From: Nageia nagi
Taxonomy: Eukaryota; Pinophyta
NCBI GenBank assembly: GCA_050084985.1
Contig: JBITNC010000001.1
Location: forward strand, 109,678,001-109,742,000
Reading direction: 5' to 3'
DNA length: 64,000 bases
Part shown: in pieces, positions 1-11,604 of the stretch
How the letters are laid out: every line of letters starts with the position of its first letter
Numbering within the stretch: position 1 is the first letter of the stretch
Notes under the pieces: model-generated
Database searches by the model: none
Told to the model about the DNA's origin: nothing
The model's input: only the letters and a program-made list of their open reading frames with translations
Position numbers and translations under genes: made by a program

Positions 1-497
1 ATACACACTAAACAAAATGGAATCAAGTGAAATATAAATACCTATGTATCCTTACCTATATCATAACTGAGGATATGAAAAATAAACTTATTGAAGAGTG
101 ATGACCTTGTTGTGTGAATCATAAGGCAAACTACAAAACAAATACCAATGTGAGTGTTAATCTCAAAGAGATCAATATGAGCACACAAATCAATGTGAGC
201 ACTAATGTTCTAATAATATGAGGTTTGCTAACAAGAGACAATGATAGTAGATATGACAATAAGTCAAATCAAGCATATGATTGCAAATATGGATAATAGA
301 TATTAACTCTAGTGATAATAATATTCTATTCTCAATATGCAACATTTAGAAACACCCAAGAGTGGGCTATCAACTATCGATATGTAATCTTGATATGCAT
401 TCCCTAGGTTAGAGATAATTACTTTTATATCAGGTGTGATAAAACCATTTAATCCCTTATATGAAGGTGAAGCCATCCCAATATACCTAACATAAAA
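1..497. other. AT-rich flank left of element D
   Basis: No open frame, RNA gene or clear repeat is visible. This is the DNA into which element D inserted. Its last five bases before D form the left copy of D's target-site duplication. Confidence 0.5.
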
Positions 498-502
498 ATA
501 AG
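498..502. repeat. TSD of element D, left copy (ATAAG)
   Basis: ATAAG directly precedes the LTR start TGTTTACA and recurs at 7801-7805 directly after the other LTR. Five bases is the normal TSD size for plant LTR retrotransposons. Confidence 0.8.
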
Positions 503-1283
503 TGTTTACAAATAAAAATTTATTTAATAATGCAAATAAATGAATGCCTATAGTCTCAAAAGAATATTTGTAAATTGTGAGCTAACAAATAGCAATTTAT
601 AACAAGATAATCTGATATAAAAAATAATAAATAATTGGAATCAAAATGACATTACCAAACAAGATTGAGTTTTTGTACTTACCTCATAGAATGTACCTAA
701 TATTGATGAAAGAAAGATAATTATGAATCTCTAACAACTAATGGAATCTACAATCAAAGTTATGGAGCAAGATGATCCAAAAAGAGGGCTATGGGTAGTG
801 TATTGCATGCTTGAAAGGAGTATAAATGGTCTATTTTCATATATATAGGGGAATTGATGGTATTTATTAGACTATATTCCATTCTAAACTGACTTTATAT
901 GTCCACATAGACTCTTGATGATCACAATTTGATACTTAGATAAGCTAACAATCATCAGGATTCTTGCATAAGGAAGTATGCAAACCTAGTCATGAATGGT
1001 GGTGTCAAGAGACACCTAAAGGACTACCATCATCAAGACTAGATATGGGATCATGTATCTTATTAATGTGGAACTACTATTAGATACCTATTTATATAGA
1101 TAATAATATGACCTACTTCTTAGGTCAACATGTATATACATAAACAAGAATATAGTAAGTCAATGATATATATTGATCATACCTAAAATAGCATTAATAC
1201 TCTTGAACTAGATGTGTATAACTATGGGTACATATTTCTTAATGTATTAAATTAAATTAATAAATTTATTTTAGGTGATAACA
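503..1283 (-). repeat. 3' LTR of element D
   Basis: The minus-strand copy starts TGTTATCACC and ends TGTAAACA, a TG...CA LTR. Positions 803-1283 match about 7316-7800. The part below 803 is absent from the right copy but aligns with the end of element C's LTR, for example the stretch beginning tgtttacaaataaaa. Differences from the right copy are mostly transitions, so the insertion is old. Confidence 0.85.
1089..1098 (-). promoter_or_regulatory. TATA box region in D's LTR
   Basis: On the minus strand this reads TATATAAATA, the same string as in the LTR of element C (40097-40106). The shared context continues with atctaatagta. Conservation between an old and a young copy suggests it is the family's promoter. 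Confidence 0.6.
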
Positions 1284-1300
1284 TATGCCCCACTTTGGAT
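1284..1300 (-). other. Polypurine tract of element D
   Basis: The minus strand reads ATCCAAAGTGGGGCATA directly before the 3' LTR. Element C has almost the same sequence directly before its 3' LTR (45283-45299). This primes plus-strand DNA synthesis in reverse transcription. Confidence 0.75.
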
Positions 1301-1689
1301 GAGAAATTAAAAATCACTAGGTGCATTAAGATTTTTCATTCAAAGTATAACCAAGATGTCATAGTAATCGAATCCTAATAAGTATTGACAAGCATAATAC
1401 CAACATTAATAAATCTATTTTGATACTAAACTATAGTAAATATATAAGAAAGATAAGCAATGTATTGATAAAAGGTATGAGTTTAAGAGAACCCCCTCAT
1501 ATGATATCCACCATTTTGCCCCTAGTTGATGTTGATGTGCTCCATGAGCTTCAATGATGACCTGTAAAAGAATGATTTCTAGTGTCCATAGCCATCTACC
1601 AAGAGGTCACTAATGATAATTATCCATATTTTTGATGTATTTTGATATGTAAAGTACAATCATTTCATGTCACTAATGGTTCTATCCAT
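1301..1689. other. Non-coding 3' region of D
   Basis: AT-rich sequence between the polypurine tract and the 41-bp array. I see no frame or further structure in it. Confidence 0.4.
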
Positions 1690-1990
1690 TGATCTTATGG
1701 AAGCTAGACTTCTTGCTGAGAGGCATAATGATAAAGCTAGGAGCTAAGACTTCACCAAGAGGCGTATTGTAATGAGTATGAGAGCTAAAACTCTATACCA
1801 AGAGGTGTATTGAAATGAGGGGTGGATCTAAAACTCCACCAATAGGCATATTGCAATGAGGGATGCAGCTAAAACTCTTCCAAGAGGCATATTGCAATGA
1901 GGGATGGAGCTGAAACTCCACCAAGAGGCATTTTGAAATGAAGGGTAGAGCTAAAACTCTACTAAGAGGCATGAAACTAGGATGATGACT
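1690..1990 (-). repeat. 41-bp tandem hairpin array of D
   Basis: About seven units: the core gaggc(a/g) or a close variant recurs at 1719, 1759, 1802, 1843, 1884, 1925 and 1966, so the period is 40-43 bp and mostly 41. Each unit holds a small inverted repeat around ctaaaa. Arms differ between units yet several still pair: GGTGGA/TCCACC (1821-1840), TGGAG/CTCCA (1905-1920), GTAGAG/CTCTAC (1945-1962), AGAG/CTCT (1781-1794). It lies between integrase and 3' LTR, the same place as the 41-bp array in element C. Confidence 0.8.
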
Positions 1991-2259
1991 TGAGATCTAA
2001 GACTCTATTTAGATACATGCAAATCTTATGATCTGGTAGCTAAAACTCTGCATCATGGGGTGCCTAATGATCTTTGTTTTTTACTATTTTTGACTGTAAC
2101 ATAGGATCATAAGTGATACTTTCCTACTAAGATATAGCATTAGCACTCCTATTCTAATATTGAAATGACCTTCTATTTTGGAATTTTGTGCTATCTATTC
2201 ACATGCTTATTCTTGTAGTAACATTTTTATGGAAATAGATGCACAAGATGACCCATAGG
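1991..2259 (-). other. Degenerate repeat tail and pol 3' end of D
   Basis: Isolated copies of ctaaaactct continue to about 2060, after which no repeat is visible. The stretch links the array to the end of integrase. Confidence 0.4.
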
Positions 2260-3440
2260 TCACCTAAATGTGATACTTCTTTAGCTACCTAGCATTGATG
2301 TATTTTTTGAGAACATTCCCATACAATATATATAATATATATGCACCTCTACCAAAGACCTCTATGATGATGTATGGGCCAACCCAATTTGGCTCAAACT
2401 TTCCTTTAAGTTCATCCTTTATTGTAGTGTTAGAAACATTCTCTTAGAGAACCATATCTCCAACCTCAAACACTTTGGGCACCATTTTCTTTTCATATGC
2501 CCTCTTTATTCTTTGTTGATATGTTTTGAGATGATCTAATGCATTAATTATTTTCTCATCTAATGCCTCTATCTTATTTAACCTTACTTTCTATTATTGT
2601 GATCCTTCATGATATCTTTGAGTACAATTCTCAAATAGAGGATCTCAATTTCGAGAGAAATGATTGCTTCATCACCATACACAAGAGAGTATGGTGTAGT
2701 ACCTGTTGTTGTTCTTTCACTTGTTCTATATGCCCATAGAGCATATGGTAATTGATCTTGCTAGTTCCTACCATTCTTTTTGATAATTTTTTTCTAATAT
2801 CTTCTTGATTATTTTATTTTTTGCTTCAACTTGTCCATTTCCTTGGGGATAGTAAACTAAAGAAAATCTTTGTTCAACCTTCATCTTTTTACAAAATTAT
2901 TTGATATCTTTTCTTATAAAATTCACACCATTATCCATGATTAACCTTTTAGGTATGCCAAATCTACAAATGATATATTCATTAATGAAATCAATAACAT
3001 GTTTTTCTATAGCTATTTTCAAAGGAATTACCTCAACCCATTTAGTGTAGTATTCGGTGGCAACCAAGATTAACTTGTGCCCCTCACTAGATGGAGGATT
3101 TATAACACCCATGAAATCCAAAGTGCACATTGATAAAGGCCATGGTGATATAACATAGTTCAACTCTTAAGTAAGTGTTAATTCTAAGTGTGCATGCTTT
3201 TGACATTTTTCACACTTCTAGACATGTTTACAATAATCATGCTCTATGATGGGCCACCAATAACCCATCCTAATCAACTTGTCATAAATTTATCTCCCAT
3301 TGAAATGACCTGCACATGCCCCTCTATGAGCATGCTCTATTATTGTTTCAATATCATCATCATGAAGACATCTCAAAATAATACCATTAAATGATATTTC
3401 ATAAAGTATATCATAAATAATGACATATTTTGTAGCAAGC
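2260..3440 (-). pseudogene. Integrase relic of D
   Basis: Broken minus-strand frames spell a full retroviral-type integrase, the enzyme that joins element DNA to the chromosome. The N-terminal HHCC zinc finger is visible (H...GH then CEKC, about 3195-3350). The core has LDFMGVI and IMDNG with the first two catalytic aspartates (2930-3130). The C-terminal part has GPYIIIEVF (about 2350-2375). There is no chromodomain. The longest clean piece is 88 codons (2897-3163). Several stops make it non-functional. Confidence 0.85.
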
Positions 3441-3589
3441 CTTTTTATTCTAATCTATTCTCTCTTACCAAGTGTGGCATCAATAAAGTTATCCCTCAAA
3501 TATTTGAATGTGTATTGATACCAAGGACTTACCTCATAACCAACCTTTTGAGCAACACATACCATTTTTAAGTCTTACTCAGCAATTGA
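3441..3589 (-). other. Spacer between second RNase H and integrase of D
   Basis: Decayed polyprotein linker; no domain motif is recognised. Confidence 0.4.
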
Positions 3590-4070
3590 TGGGTGCCCAA
3601 GTTCTTGATAGTGAAAGTAGTCTCCCCACCTTCTATCTCAATTGGTATAAGTGAAGCTACACTTGTCATTGCATCAGCCAACCCATTATTGCTCCTTCAA
3701 ATGTTTTCTAATTGATACTCTTGAAATTAATTTATGTGTTTTGCAATAATAACTTTATATGGAATAAGCTTCTCATCCTTGGTATTGTAGATCTCATTGA
3801 CTTGATTCACTATCAGCTATAAATCCCCATAAATATGCAAATGCATAATACCAATCTCTATAGCTACTTTCAATCCTAATATGAGAGCTTCATATTCTAC
3901 CATATTGTTAGTGCATTCAAATGATAGTCTATATTACATAGTAATAAAATCATTTTGAGGTGATATAAATGCTATTCCTACTCTTGAACCTTGCATACAT
4001 TGTGATCCATCAAAATACATTTTCTAGAGTTTTGACACCTTTAAAAATTGAATGTTTGTGTTCTTATTTT
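3590..4070 (-). pseudogene. Archaeal-type RNase H relic of D
   Basis: Minus-strand frames read MYFDGSQ..., then NNMVEYEALILGL, the signature of the extra RNase H found in Tat-group elements. It lies downstream of RT and the first RNase H and upstream of integrase, the usual Ogre-like order. Frames are interrupted by stops. Confidence 0.75.
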
Positions 4071-4189
4071 CTTCAGAACAAGGTCATAAGTGGTCCTATT
4101 CTATATTTTCTATGATTTTTGCTAGAGCACATTCATCCTAAAATTCTTCTTTAAGTTTTGTACTATCTTTCATGGGAAACTATGCAACA
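4071..4189 (-). other. Linker between the two RNase H domains of D
   Basis: Short charged linker with stops; nothing recognisable. Confidence 0.35.
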
Positions 4190-4620
4190 AAATCTATGAC
4201 TACCTACCCTTTAACTAATTTTTATTTCACAAACTTGAGTTCAAATTCCTGAAGTAGCATGATCCATTTTGCTAACCTTCCATTGATGCATGGTTTTGAC
4301 ATTAGATATCTTAATGGGTCTACCTAAGTAAGTACATGTGTTATGCTATTGATCATATAATGTCTCAACCTCTTAGTTGCAAACACTATACATTGACATA
4401 ACTTCTCAATGGATGTGTACCTAGTTTCATATTCTTTCAATGTTTTGCTAATAAAGTAGACTACTCTCTCTTTACCATCTTCCTTTTTTGCCAACATTAC
4501 CCTAAATGCATGTTTTTTAGCCAAGACATAGAGCCAAAGAGGTTCCCCATGCCTATATGGAGCTAAGATCAGTGGATGTAGCAAATATTCTTTTATTCTA
4601 TCAAATAGTTCTTGGCACTT
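4190..4620 (-). pseudogene. First RNase H relic of D
   Basis: The minus-strand frame has VYFISKTLKEYETRYTSIEK followed by RHYMINS, the usual gypsy RNase H pattern just after RT. The longest open piece is 86 codons (4324-4584). Confidence 0.8.
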
Positions 4621-4639
4621 AACATCCTATTTTAACTCA

Positions 4640-5680
4640 ACTTATTTGTTAAGTAAATGAGACATAGGAGATATCTTATTTGTTAATTGATAAATGAATC
4701 TTCTAATATCTTGAATCTTACCTTTGAGGCTTCTCAATTGCTTAAGAATTGTAGTAGGAGACATTTCTGTGATGGCCTTAATTTTCTTTGGATCCACTTT
4801 AAGTCCTCTCCTAGAGATAATGTGCCCCAAGAGTTTTCCTAATGATACCCCAAATACACATTTTTGAGGCTTGATTCTTAACTTATACTTCTTCATCCTT
4901 TCAAATGCTATTTTTACATCCTTTACATGGTCTTCTTTATTCTTTGATTTTATCAAGATATCAACTACATATACCTCTACTATTTTATGAATGAAGTCAT
5001 GAAATATGGCTATCATTTCTCTTTGATATGTGGCCCCTTTATTCTTAAGACCAAATGGCATTACCTTGTAGAAAAAGTTGCCCCAAGGAGTTATAAAGGC
5101 TAATTTATGCTGATAACTTTCCTTGATTTTGATTTGATTATATCCTTAAAGTCCATACATAAATGATAACATCTCATAACCTACCAAACCATCACTTATC
5201 ATATCTATGTTGGGTAGTGGGAATTCATCTTTTGGATATGCTTTATTGAGATATATAAAATTAGTACATACTATAATTCCACCTATAATATTTTCTACTA
5301 AAACTATATTGGCCATCAATTTTGAATAATCAATGGGTCTAATAACACTAGCTTCCAATAGTTTCTCAATTTCCTTTTTGACTAGTTAAGAAATTTGAAA
5401 AGGTATCTTTCTTGATTTTTGCTTTATAGGAACTGCTCCTTTCTCAACAACCAAGTTATGTGCTATAAAATTTTCATCTAATCCAAGCATATCTTTATAT
5501 TACCATGCAAATAATTTAGAATAATCATGAAAAGATTGAATCAACTCATTTTGCAAAGGTTCCTCAAGGAGGTTACCCATTTTTAAGAATCGTAGTGTCT
5601 CTTGAGAGCCAATGTTGACCTCATCTATCTCTTCATTCAACCAATGCATCTTTGATTTTGATGGTGTGGGAAATGGAAAC
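4640..5680 (-). pseudogene. Reverse transcriptase relic of D, catalytic residues lost
   Basis: The pre-RT segment FHDYSKLF...YKDMLGLD and RT motifs LNKAYPKDEFPLPNID and MPFGLKNKGATYQREM identify a Tat-type RT. Two catalytic sites are changed: motif A reads FMYGL instead of FMDG(F), and motif C reads YVVD instead of YVDD (near 4965-4980). There are also stops, for example near 5145 and 5385. The enzyme is dead. The closest sequence in this window is the pol stub of C. Confidence 0.9.
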
Positions 5681-6329
5681 TCTCACAACCCTTCAATTTT
5701 ATCCTCCATAGATTCACTAAAGCAAGCATGTACATCTAGACAATGTTTATGAGTCCTCTTTTCATGCTTAGCTAGATATTCAGTTCTAGCACCCATAGAT
5801 TCTAAGAAAGCATCAACATTCTCAAACAAGTTTATAGAATGTATTACATCTTCATCATTTATTTCACATTCAATAAAAAATTAATTTTGATCATCTCTTA
5901 CCCATTCATATTCTTGCATTAATAATGGATAACTAACCTAACCATCATGACCATCTCCATGATATAGAATGATGCAACATTTGTTTTCCTTTATGATTTC
6001 CCCTAAAGAGCACCACCAATGGTCTTTATGGAGCCTAGAGGAGCATTGGCATTCCTTTATCTAATCCTCCCACAATCCATCCAAGTATCTCTCTAGAATT
6101 ATGTTATTGACATCTATGATGGTGTATGAACCAAATCTGATATCCTTGATGTTAATTCTCTATAATGCTTTTCTATAGATATAATCATTCTTAGCTAGTA
6201 TAGCCTCATCTTTTGCATCATATGAAAACAAATATATTAGGGAGAACATAATTGCTCTACTTAGCTATCTATTCATTTGCTTCTACCTTGTAAACATTTC
6301 CTTCAAAATAAAACTTAAAACATATATTT
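5681..6329 (-). pseudogene. Polyprotein linker between protease and RT of D
   Basis: Interrupted frames here align loosely with the 5' part of C's second frame (42913-43300), such as the acidic stretch before the pre-RT segment. No catalytic domain is expected or seen. Confidence 0.5.
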
Positions 6330-6740
6330 AAATTGGATGCTACTCCTTCCTACTCCTTCCATTTCATCTATCCAAGGTCTTCAAAGAATAAAATTAAACT
6401 AAGGTTTTCCATTTGTAATGTAGAAGAGGGTTTGAATTACATTATTTCCTACTTTGATTAGAAGTGTGATGATTCTTACACATTTCTTTGGAACACCATC
6501 AAACCCCTTAACTCTCATGGTAGTCTCTTCTCTTGGAGGTAATAAACTTGGATCAAATTATGAAAGTAAGTGAGTGGTGGTAATATTCAAAGCTACCCCA
6601 CCATATATCAATGATATCTTAACTATATTGAAAAAGGTACTTACTTTAATAAACAATGGTGGATGTAACTAGGTCACATCCTTGCTAGGCCTTTCACTAA
6701 GATGAAAAGTGATAACATATCCATTACTCCATACTTTTGC
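6330..6740 (-). pseudogene. Aspartic protease relic of D
   Basis: The minus-strand frame resembles C's protease. FNFIL.RPWIDEMEGV marks the conserved second half and LPPREETTMRVKGFDG the middle. The catalytic DSG is altered to YGG, so it is inactive. Confidence 0.75.
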
Positions 6741-7205
6741 CTTTTTTGCAAAAGCAATGATTGAGATGTTCCTATCTATCTGACTATTCTTGAAAATCTT
6801 ATTCATCATTTCTCAATGAGGTTTTGAAATTTGAAGCAATTAAAATAAACTAATCTTGGTTTGTGTATTCTTGAGTTCTTCAATGACATAAAAACTTCTT
6901 AGGTATTTAGGAAGCTCTTTTTCAAACATGATAGGATCTCTTGCTACTCTTGATCTTCCTCTTGTAAGTGTTGCACATACTTCATAGAAAATTACATTAA
7001 TATGTTGCTCTTCCCCTATATTGTTAAACTCAGTAGGACACACATAGAATCCATCTTATATGAGCCTTTGTATTTTGTTTCTTAGGCCTCCACACCCATT
7101 GGTGGCATGCCTCTTGGTTTAATTATATTCATAGTATCTATCTTCCTTGTACCATGTTGGTCTCTTTGCTAACTAATCTTCCTCTTACTTAGGTAAAGGT
7201 TGTAA
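6741..7205 (-). pseudogene. C-terminal gag fragment of D
   Basis: The 67-codon piece at 6840-7043 (EEQHINVIFYEVCATLTRGR) is clearly related to C's gag residues 365-425. Upstream frames keep WYKEDRY, the start of the zinc-knuckle region, and LLQPLPK. The gag core upstream of this is missing: homology stops at about 7205. Confidence 0.8.
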
Positions 7206-7299
7206 TAGTCCCTTTGCCAAACAAATATAAATCAAAGAAATATAAATCCAATCATGTAGTAGAAAAGGTATATGAAATAAATATAAAGAAGCATCAATG
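7206..7299. other. Deletion junction inside D
   Basis: Here the gag fragment passes abruptly into LTR sequence. Primer site, leader and gag N-terminus are gone. A 22-bp string starting aaagaagcatcaatg occurs twice about 43 bp apart (near 7287 and 7330), so a local duplication accompanies the junction. Confidence 0.55.
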
Positions 7300-7800
7300 A
7301 TCTATTGCAATGGTCTATTGCATGCTCGAAAGAAGCATCAATGATCTATTTTAATCTATAGAGGGGTGTTGGTGGTCTTCATTATATTGTATTCCATTTC
7401 AAACTAACTCTATGCCTTCACATAGACTCTCAATGATCTTATTTTGATACTCAAATAAGCTACCAATAATCAGGATGCCCACATAAGGAAGTACACAAAC
7501 CCAACCTTGAATGGTAGTGTCAAGAGACACGTAAAGGATTGCTATCATTAAGACTAGATATGGGATCATGTATCTCCTTGATGTGGACCTACTATTAGAA
7601 TCACATTTATATAAATAATAATATGACCTACTTCTCAGGTTGGCATGTACCTACATAAACAAGAATATAGTAAGTCAATGATATATACTGATCATACCCA
7701 AAATAGTATTAATACTCTTTAACTAGATGTGTATAAGTGTGGGCACATATTTCTTAATGTATTAAATTAAATTCATAAATTAATTTTATCTGATAATAAT
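7300..7800 (-). repeat. Truncated 5' LTR of D
   Basis: It matches 803-1283 over its length, for example the shared stretch around tcaagagacac and agactagatatgggatc. It ends gataata where the left LTR ends gataaca, followed at once by the ATAAG duplication. The inner third is deleted. Confidence 0.82.
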
Positions 7801-7805
7801 AAGAA
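7801..7805. repeat. TSD of element D, right copy (ATAAG)
   Basis: Exact copy of 498-502. Confidence 0.8.
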
Positions 7806-8749
7806 TACAAAACTAAGAAATATGTGATAATAATAATAAAATATGACTAATATATGATTAGTTAGGATTAAACATGTATGTAAAGTTCCACCTAGGTGGG
7901 ATCATATTAAGGGGACCACTTTTAGGTGTCAATAAGATGGTCATCTATGAAACCCTAATTGGTGTATCACTTAGCTGATTATATACTATAAAATACAATT
8001 TAAAATCATATTTTGTAATGTCTATCTCTCACATGTTCTCTTTTTAGCCTTATTACAATTCTATATCTATGATTTTCAGCCTTCTACACACTTGTACACT
8101 CACTTTAAAGCTATTCCCATCACTTACAAGCATAAGAATACAAGGTTTTGTCCATTTACATGGAAACAAATCTTGGGTATACTCAATTTTGTGCTATTTC
8201 ATATGATCTAATATTATTTTATTAAGGGTTTTGTAGATAATTGGAGCTCCTCTTGAGGTACATTGTATCCTTTTTTTCACATTTTGTTCATTTCATTGTA
8301 TACTTGCATGTAGTTGCATTTTAAGCTAATATAATCTTAGATCTAGGTTATCTTAGGATTTATCTTTGTTTAATCATATTTGAATCATTATCAAAGTATT
8401 TTAGTTTAGTTTGATCCATGTAATTATGTATTGTAGGTATTATTTTATTTTCTATTACCTTGTTGGCTCAAGGCTATAGTATTTACATGCCCACAAGCTC
8501 ATTTAGTAAAATATTAGGGTCTTAAGGACCCAAGGTTTAGAAATCCCCACTAAACATTATTTTATTATAGGATTTTAATCATATTTGGAGCATCACATCA
8601 GGCCTAATCTCTACTCCTTTTGTCTCTTTTCATATGTTAATCATATCTTAGTCATATCAAATGACTATTGACTTAGGGGCTATTTCTACCTCTTTTAGGC
8701 TAGTAAGGTGTATTTTGGTTAAAAAGAGGGGTGTTTTAGGGAGCCTACA
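7806..8749 (+). repeat. Candidate 5' LTR of F
   Basis: No coding frame. It holds a TATA-like tatactataaaatac near 7990 and ends cctaca directly before a primer-site-like sequence. No second copy is seen in the window, so the start is unknown and the call rests on what follows it. Confidence 0.35.
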
Positions 8750-8750
8750 A

Positions 8751-8775
8751 ATTAGTGATCATGTTGGGACTTCCC
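8751..8775 (+). other. Candidate primer-binding site and leader start of F
   Basis: The sequence attagtgatcatgttgggac looks like a deaminated form of the (T)TGGCGA...GGGGAC leader that I know from Ogre/Tat elements. This is inference from memory; the tRNA cannot be assigned. Confidence 0.35.
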
Positions 8776-9012
8776 ATGGACCATAATATTCAATTTTGGA
8801 CAATTTCTCTAGATATTTATCAATTTTTGGGTGTTTTTTTCTTTCCCTTTCTCTTGTTTTCTTGGATATTTTTTGATAATGAAATATTTTAATTTTTAAA
8901 GTTATCTTCATGATTATGGTCAAACCCAAATTTTTAATTATAAGATTCTTATTCTTAGTAGAAATCTAGCTTATTGCTATAAAATTGTTTTTATTTTACC
9001 AACTTATATGAA
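8776..9012 (+). other. Leader of F, left part
   Basis: AT-rich, no frame. It continues after element E at 13565. Confidence 0.4.
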
Positions 9013-9017
9013 GTAGA
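9013..9017. repeat. TSD of element E, left copy (GTAGA)
   Basis: GTAGA precedes the LTR start TGTTGG and recurs at 13560-13564. Confidence 0.8.
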
Positions 9018-9662
9018 TGTTGGAATTTGTGCACTTGATTAAAGACCTCAAAATTGAAGTTCCAAGACTTTTCCCTGAAATTAGACTAGTTCAAATAGAT
9101 AAGTAAACTTTGGGGAGATATAAATTTTTTTTAAAACATATAATTAGTTGATTCATTTTGAAATGGCTAGTACTCAAAGATACCTTTCCAACTAGTATAC
9201 ACATGCCTACATTCTCTAGAGGATTGACCATCATCTTGGCTATTTTCTCATGAATTATCCTTATCTACCCAAAAATACTTTGACCCTACATGTTTTTATT
9301 TGGAAATGCTACAACATTTTATAACATCTCATAAACATGATCACATTTACTTCCTAGAGTTCATTTAAACAATAACACTTGTTAGTTATATTTTTTTTAC
9401 TATTTGAAGGTATTTTTGATGGTTCCACACCATTTTTCTTGCTCCACTTTATAGTCTTTATGTTACTAACCTCCATCAAATGTTTGTGATTCCTTTTAGC
9501 TATTTTAGATAGATTTGATCATAGAATTTTATAATAATCCATAACACTTATTTATTGGTATTGGAACTCTTATGGATATTGATTTTAATATCTCCTTCAT
9601 GGCTATATATATGTACATCAAATTTGTAATATAACATATTATGTTAACATCAAATTATCTCA
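9018..9662 (+). repeat. 5' LTR of E
   Basis: Begins TGTTGGAATTTG and ends attatctca. It shares long stretches with 12918-13559, such as cttgaagttccaagactttt allowing one change and accatcatcttggctatttt. Many single differences show an old insertion. Confidence 0.82.
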
Positions 9663-9663
9663 T

Positions 9664-9677
9664 ATTAGCAGTAGAGC
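9664..9677 (+). other. Decayed primer-binding site of E
   Basis: Reads ttagcagtagagct where the initiator-methionine tRNA site of plant elements is TGGTATCAGAGC. The G-to-A changes fit methylation decay. Confidence 0.5.
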
Positions 9678-10389
9678 TTGTAGATTTCGATGGGTTAAGG
9701 TAAAGTTTGTGGGTGCTTTGGGAAGAACTAATTAAGTTTTATTAAAAGTAAACTAAGAGAGTTTTTGCTAGTTATTATTTGACATTTTTTTAATTCTAAA
9801 TGTATGTAGGTGAGTAAGAGAGATCTGAGGTCTCTATAGAGAGAATAGTCTAGTGTAGGCTATAGAATAAGTGTATGTGTTCTATGTGACCAAGTTTGTT
9901 GTTAGTGGAATATGTTATAATAATTTGGAAGTATAATATTTATGAGATCAAATTTGTAATTTTAGAATATTTTTGAAATATTTACATTTATTATTGCTTG
10001 TTGTTCTTGGTATGATGACCAACAACAACATAAACTATGAATTACAAACCCCAATATTTGCTAAAGAAGAGTATATTTTTGGTATATGCAAATTAGGTAT
10101 TTCTTGATTGCTAAAGGGATTTATAATTGTATCATTCATGAGTATAAGGAACCAAATATTAGAGCATCCTTATAGAAGAATAAATAAGAAAAAGGAAATA
10201 GGAACATCACAAAAATTGCATAGACCTATTAGATATCATAAAAAGTTTAAAGAAAAATACTTTTCCACTTATTGCAAGTTGTAGGACAGCTACAAGTGCA
10301 TGGAAAAAACTACAAGATATTTTTGGTATTGAGTTTTATGATTATGTGATTAAGGGGTAATCTTATGAAGGTTAGTCCTATTTTGAAGA
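9678..10389 (+). other. 5' leader of E
   Basis: AT-rich; short peptides only and no recognised motif. Confidence 0.4.
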
Positions 10390-10947
10390 GTTTTTGAGCA
10401 CTTTTGTGTGCAAGATTTTAAGGATATTTATGAATTCTTGGTTGATTGTTGTGTTGAAATGGGCTATCTTAATGTAGGAGAAGGATCAAGTTTTATTCCA
10501 AGCCTTATTGATGATGAGATGTTTATTTTTATAGATTTATTTTATGATTATTGCTTCTTATAGGAGATACATAATGTTCCCAAGATAGTTTATAGCCTTA
10601 TTAAGGAGGATAATGAATATGTTGATGGTTTTCTCTTAGAAAAGAAAGTGTAAGTTAATGCATGTTTTAAGAAGATACATCAAGAAGTTATTATTATTGA
10701 TTTTTATCTTAAAAAGATCAATCCAAATGTTTGTAATTTTTATGATAAAGTTGCAGCTATTAAAGAATCTCATCAAGGGAAGAAAGATCATGTTGGATTT
10801 CCTCCAAAGTAGAAGAAATATAAGAAGAATGATGAATGTATCATTAAAAAGAAAAATATTGAAAGATTATTATATGAGAATGATAGTAGTTATGAAGAAG
10901 ATTATTTTTTTGAAGATCATCAAGATGAGATGGAGTTGAATGTTTAG
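10390..10947 (+). pseudogene. Unknown coding relic of E, first part
   Basis: One plus-strand frame runs 185 codons with only two internal stops (near 10560 and 10650), far more open than its surroundings. The product would be acidic and lysine-rich, with KKINPNVCNFYDKVAAIKES in the middle and a D/E-rich end. I do not recognise the family; it is not a normal copia or gypsy gag. An apparent 93-residue frame at 10658-10939 is a shadow of it. Confidence 0.45.
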
Positions 10948-11604
10948 TGTCTTATAAATATACAATATTAGTTTGTTGATATATAGTGTCTCATGGAGGA
11001 GGCACCAAATATTATTTTAGAACTTGTTGTTGATGCTAATGTTTCTTGTGATACTGATTGTTGTGATTTATAGTGTTATGATGCTATAATTATGAAAAGG
11101 AAAATATTATAGAAATGAAATAAATATTGATTTGAAATAGAAAAATGATAACTATATATTGGAAATAAGAAAGCATGCATTGGTAAATAGAACACAAAAT
11201 AGCATCAATAAGTAGATAAGGATAGGATTTTACTAAATAGTAACAGAATCATAGGTCGCTTCGAGGGGGCTACCTCTTTACAACTCCAAAGTCAAAAAAT
11301 AATGTTCAAGATGTCTTTCTCCACACACTTCTATCTATTTATATTAAACTAACCCTAACCCTAATAGTAATGCAAAATCAAGCCCCAACCTTACAATCAA
11401 AATATTGCAATATAGGCTAACAATTTAATAAAATACTAATACTAACACTAAAATGTTAGGATGTGGGATTCTAATATATAGAGATGTAAATGTTCAAATA
11501 AAGCATGCATATGTTGGAATTACTCTAAAGGGTGAGAAATTTGTAGCATGTTGTTGGAGAAATGAAGATATTTATTTTACTAAAACAACCCAAAAAATCT
11601 AAAG
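10948..11604 (+). other. Interior gap of E
   Basis: No frame continues through 11080-11560. The part at about 11090-11470 has a different flavour, with ggtcgcttcgagggggctacc and short ccctaa runs, and may be a small inserted element. I could not find reliable ends. Confidence 0.35.

Larger units (their letters stand above)
503..7800 (-). mobile_element. Element D: decayed Ty3/gypsy Tat-type retrotransposon
   Basis: It reads on the minus strand in the order partial gag, protease, RT, RNase H, archaeal-type RNase H, integrase, hairpin array, polypurine tract, 3' LTR. The two RNase H domains and the lack of a chromodomain fit the Tat group. Its LTR and proteins resemble the young element C, so both belong to one family. 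All coding frames carry many stops. The N-terminal half of gag, the primer site and part of the 5' LTR are missing through one deletion near 7205-7315. Both ends are fixed by an exact ATAAG duplication. Confidence 0.88.

Noticed and set aside
7990-8005. Promoter of a host gene near 7990 (tataaaata)
   Set aside because: No gene follows; in AT-rich DNA such strings are common, and the context suggests an LTR.
10658-10939. 93-codon plus frame in E
   Set aside because: A shadow of the neighbouring frame 10390-10947, which is more protein-like; composition is Ile/Lys/Met-rich.
11345-11362. Telomere-like ccctaa units
   Set aside because: Only two to three units; too short for an interstitial telomere repeat.
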